From Cinclus cinclus (lineage: Eukaryota; Chordata; Aves; Passeriformes; Cinclidae), in contig NC_085049.1 in the NCBI RefSeq assembly GCF_963662255.1, positions 52,375,158-52,439,157 of the forward strand: a stretch of DNA of 64,000 bases, in the 5' to 3' direction. Made by a program: the position numbers and the translations under genes. A model generated the notes under the pieces. That model had not been told where the DNA came from, searched no databases, and saw nothing but the letters and a program-made list of their open reading frames with translations. This document shows, one piece after another, positions 13,501 through 23,104 of this stretch; position 1 is the stretch's first letter, and each line of letters begins with the position of its first letter.

Positions 13501-15956
13501 GTTCATTCTGCACAAAAAGCAATCCAAACTTAAATCCATTTCTAAGAGTCAAAGTTGTATTTCTAGTGAGCTAACACAAAGAGCTAAGACACGCAAAACC
13601 CATCCAAATTCCTACAGTGTGCTTTTAAAAGTCTTAGAAACCTCACCTTTTTCTTTATGCGCTTTTTCTTCATATTAAAAAGGAGAAAACAAGTCCAAGA
13701 GAACAAAGCATGAAAAATATTAGACATTAGCTTTGATTTTGGAAGCCTAAATTTTGATCAATATAGAGACAAAATAAAACAGCTTTCGTTATACCTCTGC
13801 ATGCATATACATACATAAACACACATATATAGAAGGGTATTTTGACAAATGATTATCAAGTTTTTACCCCAGGACAACAATTAAACAAATCTACTTGGCA
13901 ATAATATTTAAGTAAAATGCTAAAAATTCAAAACCCAAAATACAGGCCAAGCTAATGGACAGTAGGAATATTCAAACTGAAATGTAGAGACTTCCTGACC
14001 TTAATTAATTATGTTTTATTGGAGAAGATGTACTACACATTTACTCTGCACTAGTAAACAGGAAATGTTCCAAAATTAAACTTCACACCAAAAATTTTAA
14101 ATACAGAAATATACTAATATATTTATTTAAAAAGTCAAAAATACAGTAAGCCAGCAATAAGTTTTGCTAACCTCTCTTTTGAATCTGATGTTTTCATTTT
14201 CAGCATCTTCAATTCGAAGAGCAAGCTACAAGACAGAAAACCTTTATATGCATCACTGACACCACAATGAACTCCAGAAACGAAAATAAAAAGAAAACGA
14301 ATGCACAGCAACCCTATTTCATCAGTGGTTTCTTTTTTCCTTTTTCTTTTTTAAATTTCAGATGCTTTTTTCAGAACATCAACTTTACCAAATATTTGAC
14401 AGAACAGCTTCTAGAGATTTCAAGCTAAAGTCCTTCTTACCTGTTCATTCACTTTCTTCTCTTTTTCCAACTCTTTTTCTGTATCTGTTAACTGCCTCTC
14501 TTTCTGTTCCAATTGTTTTTCCAGTTGGCGGATCTCATCACGCAAAAAACGAGTATCACGACCACCAGCAGATTTTTGTGCCATCTTATGAGCATTAAAC
14601 CAGCATTATAAATATAGTAGAAATTCAAAGTAGAAAGAACTAAAAAACCCAAAGCAGATACTAAAACTAAAATAAATGTATAAATATAAATAAATATATA
14701 TATATTTACATATCACATATATAAAATAAACGCATTTCAAGTATACAGAAAGTCAAGTAATTATTCACCCAAGACTGGTGCATATTCAGAAAAAAATAAA
14801 AAGCATTGCTACAATGTAGGGCTATTTCATCACTCCACAAGCCTAAATGCTAGTTTAAAATAAAATAATTAAAAGCCCTCACCAGAGCATTCTATGCACT
14901 AACAAAATTCTAAAACATACCTCTAGTTCTTTTTGAAGTTTCATCAGCTTGGTTTTAAAATTATTCTCTGTTAAAATAGAACAGATACAGTGAATTACGC
15001 AGTAAGGTAAAAAAAAAAACACATAAAACAACAATGGTTAACCTTAGATGTTAAATATTTGGCTTCATTGAAGCAATTGACTTTAGAACAGCTGGTATTT
15101 TGTTCAGTTCTCTAAACCTTAAAAAAGCCACAAAACAGCAAGACCAAAAACCTAAAATACCTGTTTAACAAATCATTTAGGAACAGCATATAAAAGCTTG
15201 CTTACCACATTTGGCTTGCTCTTCCCCAGCTTTTTCAACTTCTTCTAGTGCCAGTTCTACCTCTTGAGTTTTCATCTGAGAAAAGAAGCATAGCAAGGAA
15301 AGGAGAAATATTTACTACAACCATAAATTAAAAGATTGATCCATAGACTTCATGTCTAAAACATATTTATTTTGAGAAATTTATTTGCATTTTCCATCTA
15401 CACAATGATGTTAGATGTTATATATAATATCTATGTTATTCCAATTCACTTCACTTCCCAGTACTAAATTCCAACAGCTACACAAGAAGGTACTCTGGTG
15501 CAAGCACACATTTAGCATCTAAATTACCTGAGAAGTAAGCAGTATTTTCAGGAACAGGGGAAAAAAATAATAATGATGCTTCCATTTAAACATAAAAAAC
15601 AAGTGCATCTGCAGTATTGAAGAAAGTAAGCCTTAATACAAACCTTCAGTAGCGATTGAGTAATTTTAAAAAGGTGTATCACTTTTTCTGGAGTTTCAGT
15701 TTTTAAGTCTTTCCCGTCAACCTAAGGAAAGAGACAAAAGTAGTTTTACCCTAATATCAATGAAATCCACCAAATAAATCTATAATGTAAGTGAAGGACC
15801 GGTGAGAGTTTAGGGAATATAACAAAACCCTCATGTTCCCATTTTCTCAAGTACCTTGAACGTGATATCCAGCAATCTATCTGCTAGTTCCTCTTCATGA
15901 GGCAGAGTATCTGGATCAACTTTCATGAGCTTCTTCCAATCTAAAATGGGTGCCAT
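1462..15956 (-). CDS. CEP290: CEP290, N-terminal 863 residues (exons 2-24; 3' part outside window)
   Basis: Centrosomal protein 290 is a giant coiled-coil scaffold of the ciliary transition zone and centriolar satellites, needed for ciliogenesis and photoreceptor connecting cilia. Joining 23 minus-strand exons gives 2,589 nt that read through in one frame. In order (minus) they end or begin at 15956-15855, 15721-15644, 15275-15206, 14967-14921, 14584-14441, 14225-14172, 13667-13647, 13507-13355, 13035-12853, 12497-12408, 12332-12210, 10458-10335, 9804-9632, 9216-9054, 8414-8314, 8221-8134, 7669-7557, 6957-6873, 5850-5708, 5531-5367, 4399-4250, 3242-3127 and 1564-1462. All introns are GT-AG. 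The product is a near-continuous heptad-rich coiled coil. It matches vertebrate CEP290 closely, for example [15 protein letters not shown] at the start and [20 protein letters not shown] near residue 695. The full protein is about 2,480 residues in mammals, so roughly two thirds lies left of the window. Identification is from remembered family sequence and is very secure. Confidence 0.96.
1565..3126 (-). other. CEP290: CEP290 intron 23
   Basis: AT-rich intron. The open frames here have no family resemblance and no splice signals in register. I see no repeat family. Confidence 0.75.
3127..3242 (-). CDS. CEP290: CEP290 exon 23, residues 791-829
   Basis: The exon is 116 nt, with acceptor aattag and donor AAAG/gtattg. 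It includes [20 protein letters not shown], aligned with human [20 protein letters not shown]. Its last two bases start a Ser codon. Confidence 0.96.
4250..4399 (-). CDS. CEP290: CEP290 exon 22, residues 741-790
   Basis: The exon is 150 nt and phase 0, with acceptor ctttag and donor CAG/gtaact. It includes [20 protein letters not shown] and [19 protein letters not shown], a proline-containing, less helical stretch that is conserved in the family. Confidence 0.96.
5367..5531 (-). CDS. CEP290: CEP290 exon 21, residues 686-740
   Basis: The exon is 165 nt and phase 0, with acceptor catcag and donor AAG/gtatat. It includes [20 protein letters not shown] followed by [13 protein letters not shown], a highly conserved CEP290 signature. 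Confidence 0.97.
5708..5850 (-). CDS. CEP290: CEP290 exon 20, residues 638-685
   Basis: The exon is 143 nt, with acceptor attacag and donor CAT/gtaagc. It contains [15 protein letters not shown] and [17 protein letters not shown], near-identical to mammals. Confidence 0.96.
6873..6957 (-). CDS. CEP290: CEP290 exon 19, residues 610-638
   Basis: The exon is 85 nt, with acceptor ctttag and donor AAAT/gtaagt. It reads [20 protein letters not shown] and then VMAKFQSK, aligning with human NEFLSRELIEKERDLERSRT. Confidence 0.95.
7557..7669 (-). CDS. CEP290: CEP290 exon 18, residues 572-609
   Basis: The exon is 113 nt, with acceptor acttag and donor AAG/gtgggt. This is the most diverged segment of the region. 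Only scattered residues, such as KLDFLS, recall human KLDLLS. It breaks the coiled coil and is probably a linker. It is placed by exact frame and phase continuity with exons 17 and 19. Confidence 0.88.
8134..8221 (-). CDS. CEP290: CEP290 exon 17, residues 543-572
   Basis: The exon is 88 nt, with acceptor atgcag and donor ACAG/gtaggt. It reads [20 protein letters not shown] and is basic towards its end. The last G begins a codon completed by exon 18. Confidence 0.94.
8314..8414 (-). CDS. CEP290: CEP290 exon 16, residues 509-542
   Basis: The exon is 101 nt, with acceptor ttttag and donor GAG/gtaggt. It carries [20 protein letters not shown], aligned with human LEPKTMIDLTEFRNSKHLKQ, and then [13 protein letters not shown]. 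Confidence 0.96.
9054..9216 (-). CDS. CEP290: CEP290 exon 15, residues 455-509
   Basis: The exon is 163 nt, with acceptor ttacag and donor TTAG/gtatgt. It includes [20 protein letters not shown], one of the best conserved CEP290 coiled-coil stretches. Confidence 0.96.
9632..9804 (-). CDS. CEP290: CEP290 exon 14, residues 397-454
   Basis: The exon is 173 nt, with acceptor ttccag and donor CTG/gtaaac. The second half, [20 protein letters not shown], is well conserved. The first half ([15 protein letters not shown]) is diverged from mammals. Confidence 0.94.
10335..10458 (-). CDS. CEP290: CEP290 exon 13, residues 356-397
   Basis: The exon is 124 nt, with acceptor gcatag and donor AAAG/gtaaca. 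It carries [20 protein letters not shown] and then [14 protein letters not shown]. Its last base starts a Gly codon shared with exon 14. Confidence 0.94.
10459..12209 (-). other. CEP290: CEP290 intron 12, the longest intron in the CEP290 part
   Basis: About 1.75 kb of AT-rich sequence between exons 12 and 13. The protein is contiguous across it (LQQ then GVQER, as in mammals), so no exon is missing. A purine-rich stretch lies near 11670-11710. Nothing else is recognised. Confidence 0.75.
12210..12332 (-). CDS. CEP290: CEP290 exon 12, residues 315-355
   Basis: The exon is 123 nt and phase 0, with acceptor ttccag and donor CAG/gtacag. It reads [20 protein letters not shown] and onwards, aligning with human LILSSKDDEIIEYQQMLHNL. 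Confidence 0.95.
12408..12497 (-). CDS. CEP290: CEP290 exon 11, residues 285-314
   Basis: The exon is 90 nt and phase 0, with acceptor gtctag and donor AAG/gtatat. It includes [20 protein letters not shown], aligning with human KNEEDDPIMVAVNAKVEEWK. Confidence 0.95.
12853..13035 (-). CDS. CEP290: CEP290 exon 10, residues 224-284
   Basis: The exon is 183 nt and phase 0, with acceptor ctgtag and donor CAA/gtaaga. It contains [20 protein letters not shown], which is invariant with the mammalian protein as I remember it. This is coiled coil. Confidence 0.96.
13355..13507 (-). CDS. CEP290: CEP290 exon 9, residues 173-223
   Basis: The exon is 153 nt and phase 0, with acceptor gtgcag and donor CAG/gtagaa. 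It carries [20 protein letters not shown] and ends [12 protein letters not shown], both highly conserved in CEP290. Confidence 0.96.
13647..13667 (-). CDS. CEP290: CEP290 exon 8, 21-nt microexon, residues 166-172
   Basis: The microexon encodes only KKRIKKK. It sits between acceptor atgaag and donor AAG/gtgagg, with a pyrimidine-rich tract (minus) upstream. It is needed to match the NKRLKKK segment of mammalian CEP290 between exons 7 and 9, and it keeps frame. Automatic gene finders could easily miss it. Confidence 0.85.
14172..14225 (-). CDS. CEP290: CEP290 exon 7, residues 148-165
   Basis: The exon is 54 nt and phase 0, with acceptor cttgtag and donor GAG/gttagc. It reads [18 protein letters not shown], matching human LALRNEEAENENSKLRRE. 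Confidence 0.94.
14441..14584 (-). CDS. CEP290: CEP290 exon 6, residues 100-147
   Basis: The exon is 144 nt and phase 0, with donor CAG/gtaaga. It opens [18 protein letters not shown] and ends in a lysine/glutamate-rich coiled coil ([12 protein letters not shown]). It is strongly conserved in CEP290. Confidence 0.95.
14921..14967 (-). CDS. CEP290: CEP290 exon 5, residues 84-99
   Basis: This is a short 47-nt exon, with acceptor ttaacag and donor GAG/gtatgt. It reads [16 protein letters not shown], corresponding to the human FENQLKTKVMKLENELE segment. Confidence 0.93.
15206..15275 (-). CDS. CEP290: CEP290 exon 4, residues 61-84 (split codon)
   Basis: The exon is 70 nt, with acceptor ctcag and donor TGTG/gtaagc. 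The translation [20 protein letters not shown] is almost identical to mammalian CEP290. The last base starts a Glu codon that is completed by exon 5. Confidence 0.95.
15644..15721 (-). CDS. CEP290: CEP290 exon 3, residues 35-60
   Basis: This 78-nt phase-0 exon has acceptor ccttag and donor AAG/gtttgt. Its end reads [13 protein letters not shown], corresponding to the conserved VIHLFRITQSLMK of mammals. The first half ([13 protein letters not shown]) is more diverged. Confidence 0.94.
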
Positions 15957-15984
15957 ACTGAAGGTATGACTTTTTTTTTTTTTC
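15855..15984 (-). CDS. CEP290: CEP290 exon 2 (start codon exon), residues 1-34
   Basis: The ATG is at 15956-15954 (minus) with A at -3 and G at +4, a strong context. It opens [20 protein letters not shown], which aligns with the conserved CEP290 N-terminus. The donor follows 15855 (AAG/gtactt). The acceptor that I infer is ccag at 15988-15985, giving a leader of about 28 nt in this exon that includes a run of 13 A residues directly after its first base. No upstream ATG lies in this leader. The exact acceptor is an inference; the coding part is secure. Confidence 0.93.
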
Positions 15985-18593
15985 CTGGAACAAAGATTAA
16001 AATAACAGTTATCAGGCATTATCTCAGTGCAAACCAATTTTATGTCAAATGATTTAATGAAGGCTGGCCAGTGAACACACAAAATGATTATAATAACTAA
16101 CACTGATTAACACTCTATTCACATTTAGATCTATTGCATACCAGGAGGTTATAACAAAACTGTTAAAAATTTCTGTTAAAAATTACACCATGTATACTCA
16201 GTGAATTCTTAAAACTATTAGTGAAGACCAGGACACACATGAAACCTGTATTTTAACTTCCATGTCCTTTCTTTCCTCCCCATCTCTTAATGTGGTATTT
16301 TTATGCCAACGAACAAACACAAAAATAATTATTTCTAATATTTCGAACACAACCAACATCTTCTTTAGTTTGATACTGTGAGCACTGACTTCTTGACATT
16401 GTATTAAACATAATTTCTTTTTTATTAGAGTGCTTGAAATGACAAAGGACATTAATCAACCAGGAAAATAAGAAAAATCTCATCAGAAAGTGGTGAAGTC
16501 TTCTTCTACTGCTTACCTACTGGTTCCTGTGGGCCACAATGATTTCTCACATACCGAAAAATCAATGCAGTATCTGAAAAAGGCAGAAGGGATTTGAAAT
16601 CTTGGATTATTCTGCTCTTTTGAGCTATCGCTAGACTTTCTGAATAATATTTCAAAAAGTGAATTCTGTTAAGTTTAGAACAGAACATTTATTAATCTAC
16701 ATATTGCCTTAAATTATGAATATAGGTAAAATGGTTAAGAAAAATTAAGAAAGAAATAAAGCTAGCTACAATAGTAAATGCAGTATTATTCCAAAAAATA
16801 ATGACACAGCAGGGATATGTAATTTACAGGAAAAAAAACCAAAACAATCTCAATCAATAACTTCAGCAATGCTGTATGCTGAGCACAATATTTTAAGATC
16901 TGATCCTCATTCAGCAGTTTAAAGACTCAACAACCGAAAACTCCTTCCTTAATAAAAGGCTGAAACTGGTATTACTTTCCAAAACCAATACGCCTAAGTA
17001 TTCTGAAAGAAGAGCTGTCAGACTCAGAAATACAGCTGTATGCTTAAGGGAAGATAAAAATGAGCTTCATCTTTTCAGAATATGTGAACTACTTGAAAGG
17101 TCCCCTGTATTTACTATATTTCTTCAATGTCTGCTAAACATAAAATACGCATTACACTCAATCCATGACTTCACAGGGATGACAGCTTCTATACATTATT
17201 GCTTTTCTGTTTCATTGTAATGGCAAAGGACAGTACAAGGAGAATACTGATACTTCGACTTACTCAGTTAATTGAATACCACTTGATTTCAGCAATATAC
17301 TTGTCCAAGGATGCAAGCTCTTAAACATATTCATTTTTTCTTAAACAATGAGATGTAAAACTTAGGAGTTTTAAATGCTCAACAATCAAAACTATTCTGA
17401 AAGCAAATACACAAACCTACTACTCTCAATCCTTTCCTGCCTTCCATCTCGCATTTATCTTTTTCCCTTAACGTACAAAATAATGTCCTAAGAAAATATC
17501 AGTCCTTAAATTTTATCCAAAAGGAGAGATATCTGTACATAAACAACTGAATCCAACTTGTTGGGAGACCAGCTATAGTAAGGTAGGGGGGCACAACCTA
17601 TGCACAGTGTAAATCACTTCCCTGAGTTGTCTGTCATTAGTGCCAAACCAGAACAGTTCCACAGTACATAAATACTGTGAGAGAATTTATTTCATTGAAG
17701 AGTTTTTCATCATTTTGCTCATCCATTGTCCTCAGCTAAAACCAGTGGCTCTAGTAAACAGATGATCCATGTGGTGAGATGCAGAGCTCCGTGGGTCTAC
17801 AAAATGTGTGGAATAGATGGAAATTTGGTATTAGTTACAACAAGATTTTCTGGACTTACTCGGGGAATCAAACTTACCCAAAATGGCCAGATGTAAAGTT
17901 CAGCAGACCCAGACAGAAAAGGAAGTCTGGGGGTTATGTTCAAGTACTACCAGAACAATGCCTTGGTTTCTATTTGGGAAACCACGCAGAGGCAGCCAGG
18001 CTCTCATGGTGATGATACCTCACCATCACAGTGAGATCAAGCACCCCTAGGAAGAGCTGCTGTTTTCCCAAGGAGTGTATAAAATGGGCAGCAGAGTCAC
18101 CTGCATTCCAGGGGGACTTAATACAAGAAGCACCACAATCACGCGGGAGATGTGCTCTGCTAATTCCGTATTTGTTTACATCGGGTGATCCAGTTTCAAG
18201 CATTTTGACTTTCAAATTGCATTTACCCGACGTAGCTCTACGAAGCGCAAGATCTTAATTACAAAGCCCCAATCGAGAGAGATTCTTTGCAGGGTTCCTA
18301 TTCTCTCCTGTCCGGCATATCCCAGCCACAGAATGCAGTGACTGCCCAGGATCCCTCCACGATGCTGCTGACACAATTTTGTCCCCGTTTCATTCCAGCT
18401 CTCCCGAGGGAACAAATCGCTTTATTTTGCAGCCGCCTTCCCCGCGAGGCGCGGCGGCGGCAGCAGCCGACAGCAGGCACACAGCGGGACGCGCCTCCCC
18501 GGCCCAGCCGCAGCCGCCACCAGCCCGGGCCGCTCCTGCCGGGGGCAGCTTTCGGTCTCCTCGCCCGGCGCACCCCCCGCCCCGTGGCCTCAC
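15985..18593 (-). other. CEP290: CEP290 intron 1 (5' leader intron)
   Basis: The interval between the start-codon exon and the CpG island. If the exon 1 donor at 18594 is right, this is one intron of about 2.6 kb. It is AT-rich until about 18.4 kb, then the GC content jumps. No coding exon or repeat family is seen. Confidence 0.5.
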
Positions 18594-18820
18594 CGCTCCC
18601 GGAGGATGACGGTGCCCGCTGCCAGGCGACGCCATCAGACTCCCCCGCGAACCCGGATACTCGTGGACGCAGGGAATGTCAGCGCTCCCGTGGCACCCGC
18701 AGACAAGCCCAACGGCGCCGAGCGGACTCTCCCAGTCCGGAGGGGGAGCCAGGCGGACAGGGCGCGATCCCGTCCTGTCCCTGTACCCCGAAGGCGCCGC
18801 TTGGCCAGGGTAACAACCCC
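18594..18820 (-). other. CEP290: Candidate CEP290 noncoding exon 1 (5' start uncertain)
   Basis: Inside the CpG island on the minus strand a good donor, GAGCG/gtgagg, follows 18594. It would splice to the acceptor before 15984. The transcription start is not visible in sequence; I place it loosely on the CEP290 side of the ZNF143-like motif at 18856. Other weak donors exist in this GC-rich stretch. Confidence 0.3.
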
Positions 18821-18855
18821 GAACACCACCCCCGCCACCGGGCGAGCTCCCCAGG

Positions 18856-18874
18856 ACTACAGCTCCCGGCATGC
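18856..18874 (+). promoter_or_regulatory. ZNF143/THAP11 (SBS-type) binding motif
   Basis: ACTACAGCTCCCGGCATGC matches the long composite promoter motif ACTACAAYTCCCAGCATGC at all but two positions. This motif is a known hallmark of CpG-island and bidirectional promoters and binds ZNF143 with THAP11/HCFC1. Position and quality make it a likely core element here. Confidence 0.75.
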
Positions 18875-18889
18875 CTCTGGGCCGGCCGC

Positions 18890-19017
18890 ACCGCCCACCA
18901 TTTTCCCGACAGCCTCTGGGGTCTGCGCGCGTGCGCCGTGTGCGGCGGCGGCGGAGCGCGCGGTGGGTGGCGGCTCCGGTGGTGGGGCCGCGGCCCCGGT
19001 GCGTGTGCCGGCCTCAG
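18890..19017 (+). other. TMTC3: Candidate TMTC3 noncoding exon 1 (start uncertain)
   Basis: A donor CAG/gtaggg follows 19017 in the CpG island, just downstream of the ZNF143-like site. The start codon is in a later exon with its own acceptor, so a noncoding first exon must lie upstream, and this is the best candidate. A second usable donor, GG/gtacgt, occurs near 19345. A YY1-like CACCATTTTCC (18896-18906) falls near the presumed start. Confidence 0.4.
18927..18936. promoter_or_regulatory. NRF1-like site
   Basis: GCGCGTGCGC differs at one position from the palindromic NRF1 core GCGCATGCGC. It lies 53 bp downstream of the ZNF143-like motif in the CpG island. In such GC-rich DNA a chance match is possible. 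Confidence 0.45.
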
Positions 19018-22000
19018 GTAGGGTGGGTACGGCGCGCTGCCGCCGCCGCGCCCCCGCGACGGGCCTTGCCGGGGGTGGGGTAGAGGGAGAGAGCAAGGAA
19101 GGAGAGGGTCCGGTGTCGCTGCTGCCCCCGGGAGTTTCGGTCCGCTGGCCGTGCCTGCCGTGCCGCGTCGGTGCGGCGCGGCCTCGACCCCTGCCTCCGC
19201 TGCTCGAGCGGTGTGCGGCACCGCGCCCTGACTCGGCGCCTCCGCCGCCCGGCCTGCCCTTCCTTACCTTGCCTGCCTCGCCCCAGGGCTGTGGGCGACT
19301 TGCCGGTTCCTGGCCCGCCGGCGGGAGGGCTGCGGGACTGTCCGGGTACGTGTGTGCTTTGGGGGTAGGTAGGGAACAGTGGGGGCCAGAAGGCACGGGA
19401 AAAGTCACACCTATAAACTCCTCGAATCTATTGGGTACTGCTGGCCAGCAAGTCTGAGTTTTGGTAGTGGTCTGATAGCCGAGAAGGTTTGGTGTCCTGT
19501 GTTTTAGTTAAATGGGTGGGAAGACATCTTCTCGAATAAAAAAAAAAACATAAACTACTAACGGTTCCAGGAGTATTTATCTATTTGTATTTGTTTATTC
19601 AACAGCTGTGGAGACCTGAAGTGGATTTATTTTGTTTTGATGGTAAGAGAAAAGTTATTATAACATTATCTTTGTCCTTTTTTCCTTTTGTCCTTTTTTG
19701 GATCAATAATTGTTTTCAATTTTTTTGCTATTTTTTGATCAGTGTTGATATTAAATGAAGACTGACAAGATGCCTTTCATTCCTTATAGTTATGCAGCTT
19801 GTTCCAGTCACACCACAATTCCAAAGACTTCTATATCTCAGCCAGGGGTTGATTTATTATAGTTCTATATTAAGTGCAAAAAGCAAACTGTGGTTAGGGA
19901 AGGGAAGGAGACTGGGTTATATTTAATGAATGGGTAATGTTACTAAAAATAAAGTTATTGTGGTTAAGTGTAAAACAATGATTTCTGAGTAACAGGGACT
20001 TTTATAGGTGTTTGAAGTGACAAAGAAAATAATGGCACCTTAGCCACTAACTAAGCCTTTAGGAAATGAATCTTTCTGTGGCAGATGCTAGAATGCTTCT
20101 GTATAGGAGCTTTTTTTTTAATCATCATCATCTTAACAAGCTGTTAATGCCAGTATAGCTATTTAATGTTCTTTATTTGTGTCAGCATTTTTGAGTGCTC
20201 TGTTGCAGAATCAGCAGAAAACATGTTGTTATACTTACTGGCAGCGAAGCCATATCTGGGTTTTAATTGTGTAATGCAGCTGGTGAAGACCACTGGTGCA
20301 GAAGTAAAAGGTATTTGGATTTGAGGTGGGCATGGAAACTCCAAATTTTTTTTAAAAAGTAAAACAAATTGAAGTATTAACCCTACACAAAATAAGAAAA
20401 CATTTAAAATACAGCAGGACTTTGACCAAGTAAATTAGTTTTTCTTGTGTTTTGTATCACCTCACGTGATGAACTTTGTGTAAGTGAATCTTTTAGTGGG
20501 AATAAGTAGTTATAGTTCTGGAGCCAAGAAATCATTTCAGCTCCATAGTGAATAGTTTGACCTACTCTTGATAGGAGAGTTAGGTATACATGTTAAATTG
20601 CAGCTTTGATAACAGTGTGCCCTTGCAAAGACCTAATAGAAAAACTGCACTGTGAAAAGCCTAATTGAATGTTATTTAAAGAACACAAGAAATCATCTGC
20701 AGACCCAGCATACTAAGTAAGGACAGAGTAGCACAGTCTAAAGGCTGTGTTTTCAGCATCTACCTCACAAGTAGCTTTTGTTAGTTTACTCTTTGGAGTA
20801 AACAAGCACACAGTTTCTGCTGTTACATTTCTGAAACACTGAGAGCTGTGATAAGTGTTATTTTAGAGACACTGTTTTTGCTCAAGTGAGGTCACAAAAG
20901 ATGTTTTAAGTAGTTTCTCTAACGTTACTGTTTGAATGTAGCAAAAATCCCTAAAGGTTTGACATTGACATGTGAGATTCTATTACTGATTTAAGTTATG
21001 AAGTACAAGGTAGACCTGTGCGGTTTGTATTTCATCTGACTTGCACCAGTTGCATTGAAGAAATTGAAACTAAACCACCAGCTAAACCAGTATCTCCATA
21101 TCACCCATTTTAAATTGTTACATTTTGGTCCTTGTTTGTACCAGAGTAACCTAAAATGTCCTGAGTGTTAGTTCAGCTGCTTGTTCTTTCCCCATGGGAG
21201 ATCTTTCATCTGGCCTGCAACACGTGTTCTTTGTATCAGAGCTGCCAGTGCTCTTGTAGTTAATTGTTCAGAGCCATACGAAGAGAAGGCTGGAGGCCAT
21301 TACCTTGCTGTGTAGTGAAGAGTATTTCCCTATAGTCCCGTGCCTCTTGATCTGGTAGTGCAAACCTTGCAAAAGGTAGTTTTCACAATACAACTTTTGT
21401 TATATTTATCCTATATTAGGATCTCAGCAAGGTGAAAGGGGAATCCAGGCTTGTTTTGTATTATTTTGTCTCTCATATTCCCAAATGCTTCTTGCCTTCT
21501 AGATCAGATTTGAGCCAAATCATTTAAATCTGAGCTGTGCATCTAAGTTGTTTCATATTGGAGTTTTACCTTGGAGTGGGATTTTTAAGAGTAGGCAAAG
21601 TTCATGACTGTGTTGTAAAGACAAAACAGAAACAAAATTGTGATCTCTCTCTGCCAGTAAGCACTTGCAATAAATCAGCAGAATCAGTTTAACTCTAAAC
21701 AGAGGTTGGCAAGTAGACAGTACAAATTAGGACATTAGTAGAGCCTCAGAAGCTGAATTAAAATGCTATTTTTAAGTGACTGTGCTACTCGTTTGTATAT
21801 ATCTCTGCAGATATTCATCAGTTCAGCTACCATCTCTTAGATGAGCAAGTTGTTCACCTGTTTAAAAATAAAAATAACCCTCGGAGTGGTTTTAACAGCT
21901 CTTCATTTTCTTCCAACTTTGATAATTTGATGGTTTTCTGTGTTAACTGTGAACAGTGTTCTAAACAGTTCAAAACCTTCAGTGATTAATAAAGTTTGTC

Positions 22001-23080
22001 TCTAGAGTAAATAAATCTCCATTATTGCCTGATTATTTTTTTAATAAATTGGCTTAACACATTGTTATTGACGCCTTTCAATCCATGAAAGTGCCATTAC
22101 TCAGTAGAAGAAAAAAAATTTAAATGTATGTTTAAGTTACTAGAGTTTGCTAGTTAGATGTGTCAAATGGACAAGAACATATTTGTTCCTGCAAGGGTCT
22201 TTTAATGTAAGGTGGCAGATAGATAGCTAATTATGGAGTGATAAATAGCCTTTGCATTTTAGTTTTCAGGATTGCAACTGTATTCTTGACAAGATACATG
22301 CTTGCCAATTTTTTCCAAATTCTAATGGACAGAAAATGGCTTTTGCACTCCCAAATTTCCCAACTTAAGATGCTCTTAGAACATAATTATGCATTTTTTA
22401 TTTGTGACAGAGGTTTTCTCATGCAGACTACTGCATCTTGGAGCATGTGGTGTGCTAAACCATCTGTAGCATCATGGATTTAGCAGTGATTGTTGAGAAA
22501 TATTTTATTTTCTTACCTTTTAGAGGTCCTTTGGCTCTTGGTGGTTGTTACTTGCTTTTTTGTCAGTGCATTTTTTCAGTTTGTGGGACTTTCTTACATT
22601 TTACTCTGTTATTCTTGAACAGTGGATGAACTATTAGAGGGATCTCAAGAAGCTGGAAGAGGAAAACTATGGGCCTGATGAGCCAAATGGGCTTGAGAGT
22701 TCTGGTTCTATTCTGTCCTTTCCACTTAATGTCTCTGTACAAATGTGAAAATGGTGCAGTGCAAAGTGCAGATTTCTGTGCCAAACAGACTAAGGAATTT
22801 AGTCCAATGATAGGCTGTTTTGCGCAGCCTGGTTTTTGGGTTTTTTTGGTTTTTTTTTTTTTTTTACAGTTGATTCTCATGACTACTGTGCAGTTTCTGA
22901 CTCCCGAGACTTACCTTGCTGTTTATTGTTTTCAGCTGTATATTCTTCATTATATGGTCAGATATTATTGTAAATTAAAGCATCCAACAGAAGTCTTTGT
23001 AATAAGCTATGTGAAGTACATGTCTGTCCTGATTTCATCCAGTCAAATGGTAGCTCTGTGGCTGTGCCCTAGACCACGAG

Positions 23081-23104
23081 GTGGCAGTCATAGTGGCAGT
23101 CATA
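23081..23104. repeat. 12-bp tandem duplicate
   Basis: GTGGCAGTCATA occurs twice in direct succession. It is small and without known function. Confidence 0.85.

Larger units (their letters stand above)
18420..19340. promoter_or_regulatory. CpG island, bidirectional CEP290/TMTC3 promoter
   Basis: The base composition switches from AT-rich to strongly GC- and CpG-rich between about 18.42 and 19.34 kb, then returns. It separates the 5' ends of the minus-strand CEP290 and the plus-strand TMTC3. No TATA box is apparent. ZNF143-like and NRF1-like motifs sit centrally, as is common for divergent housekeeping promoters. Long open frames across it are by-products of the missing stop codons in GC-rich DNA. 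Confidence 0.88.

Noticed and set aside
18287..19457. Several long overlapping open frames on both strands in the promoter region
   Set aside because: They are explained by very high GC and few stop codons in the CpG island. The proteins are low-complexity Arg/Pro/Gly/Ala with no family likeness.
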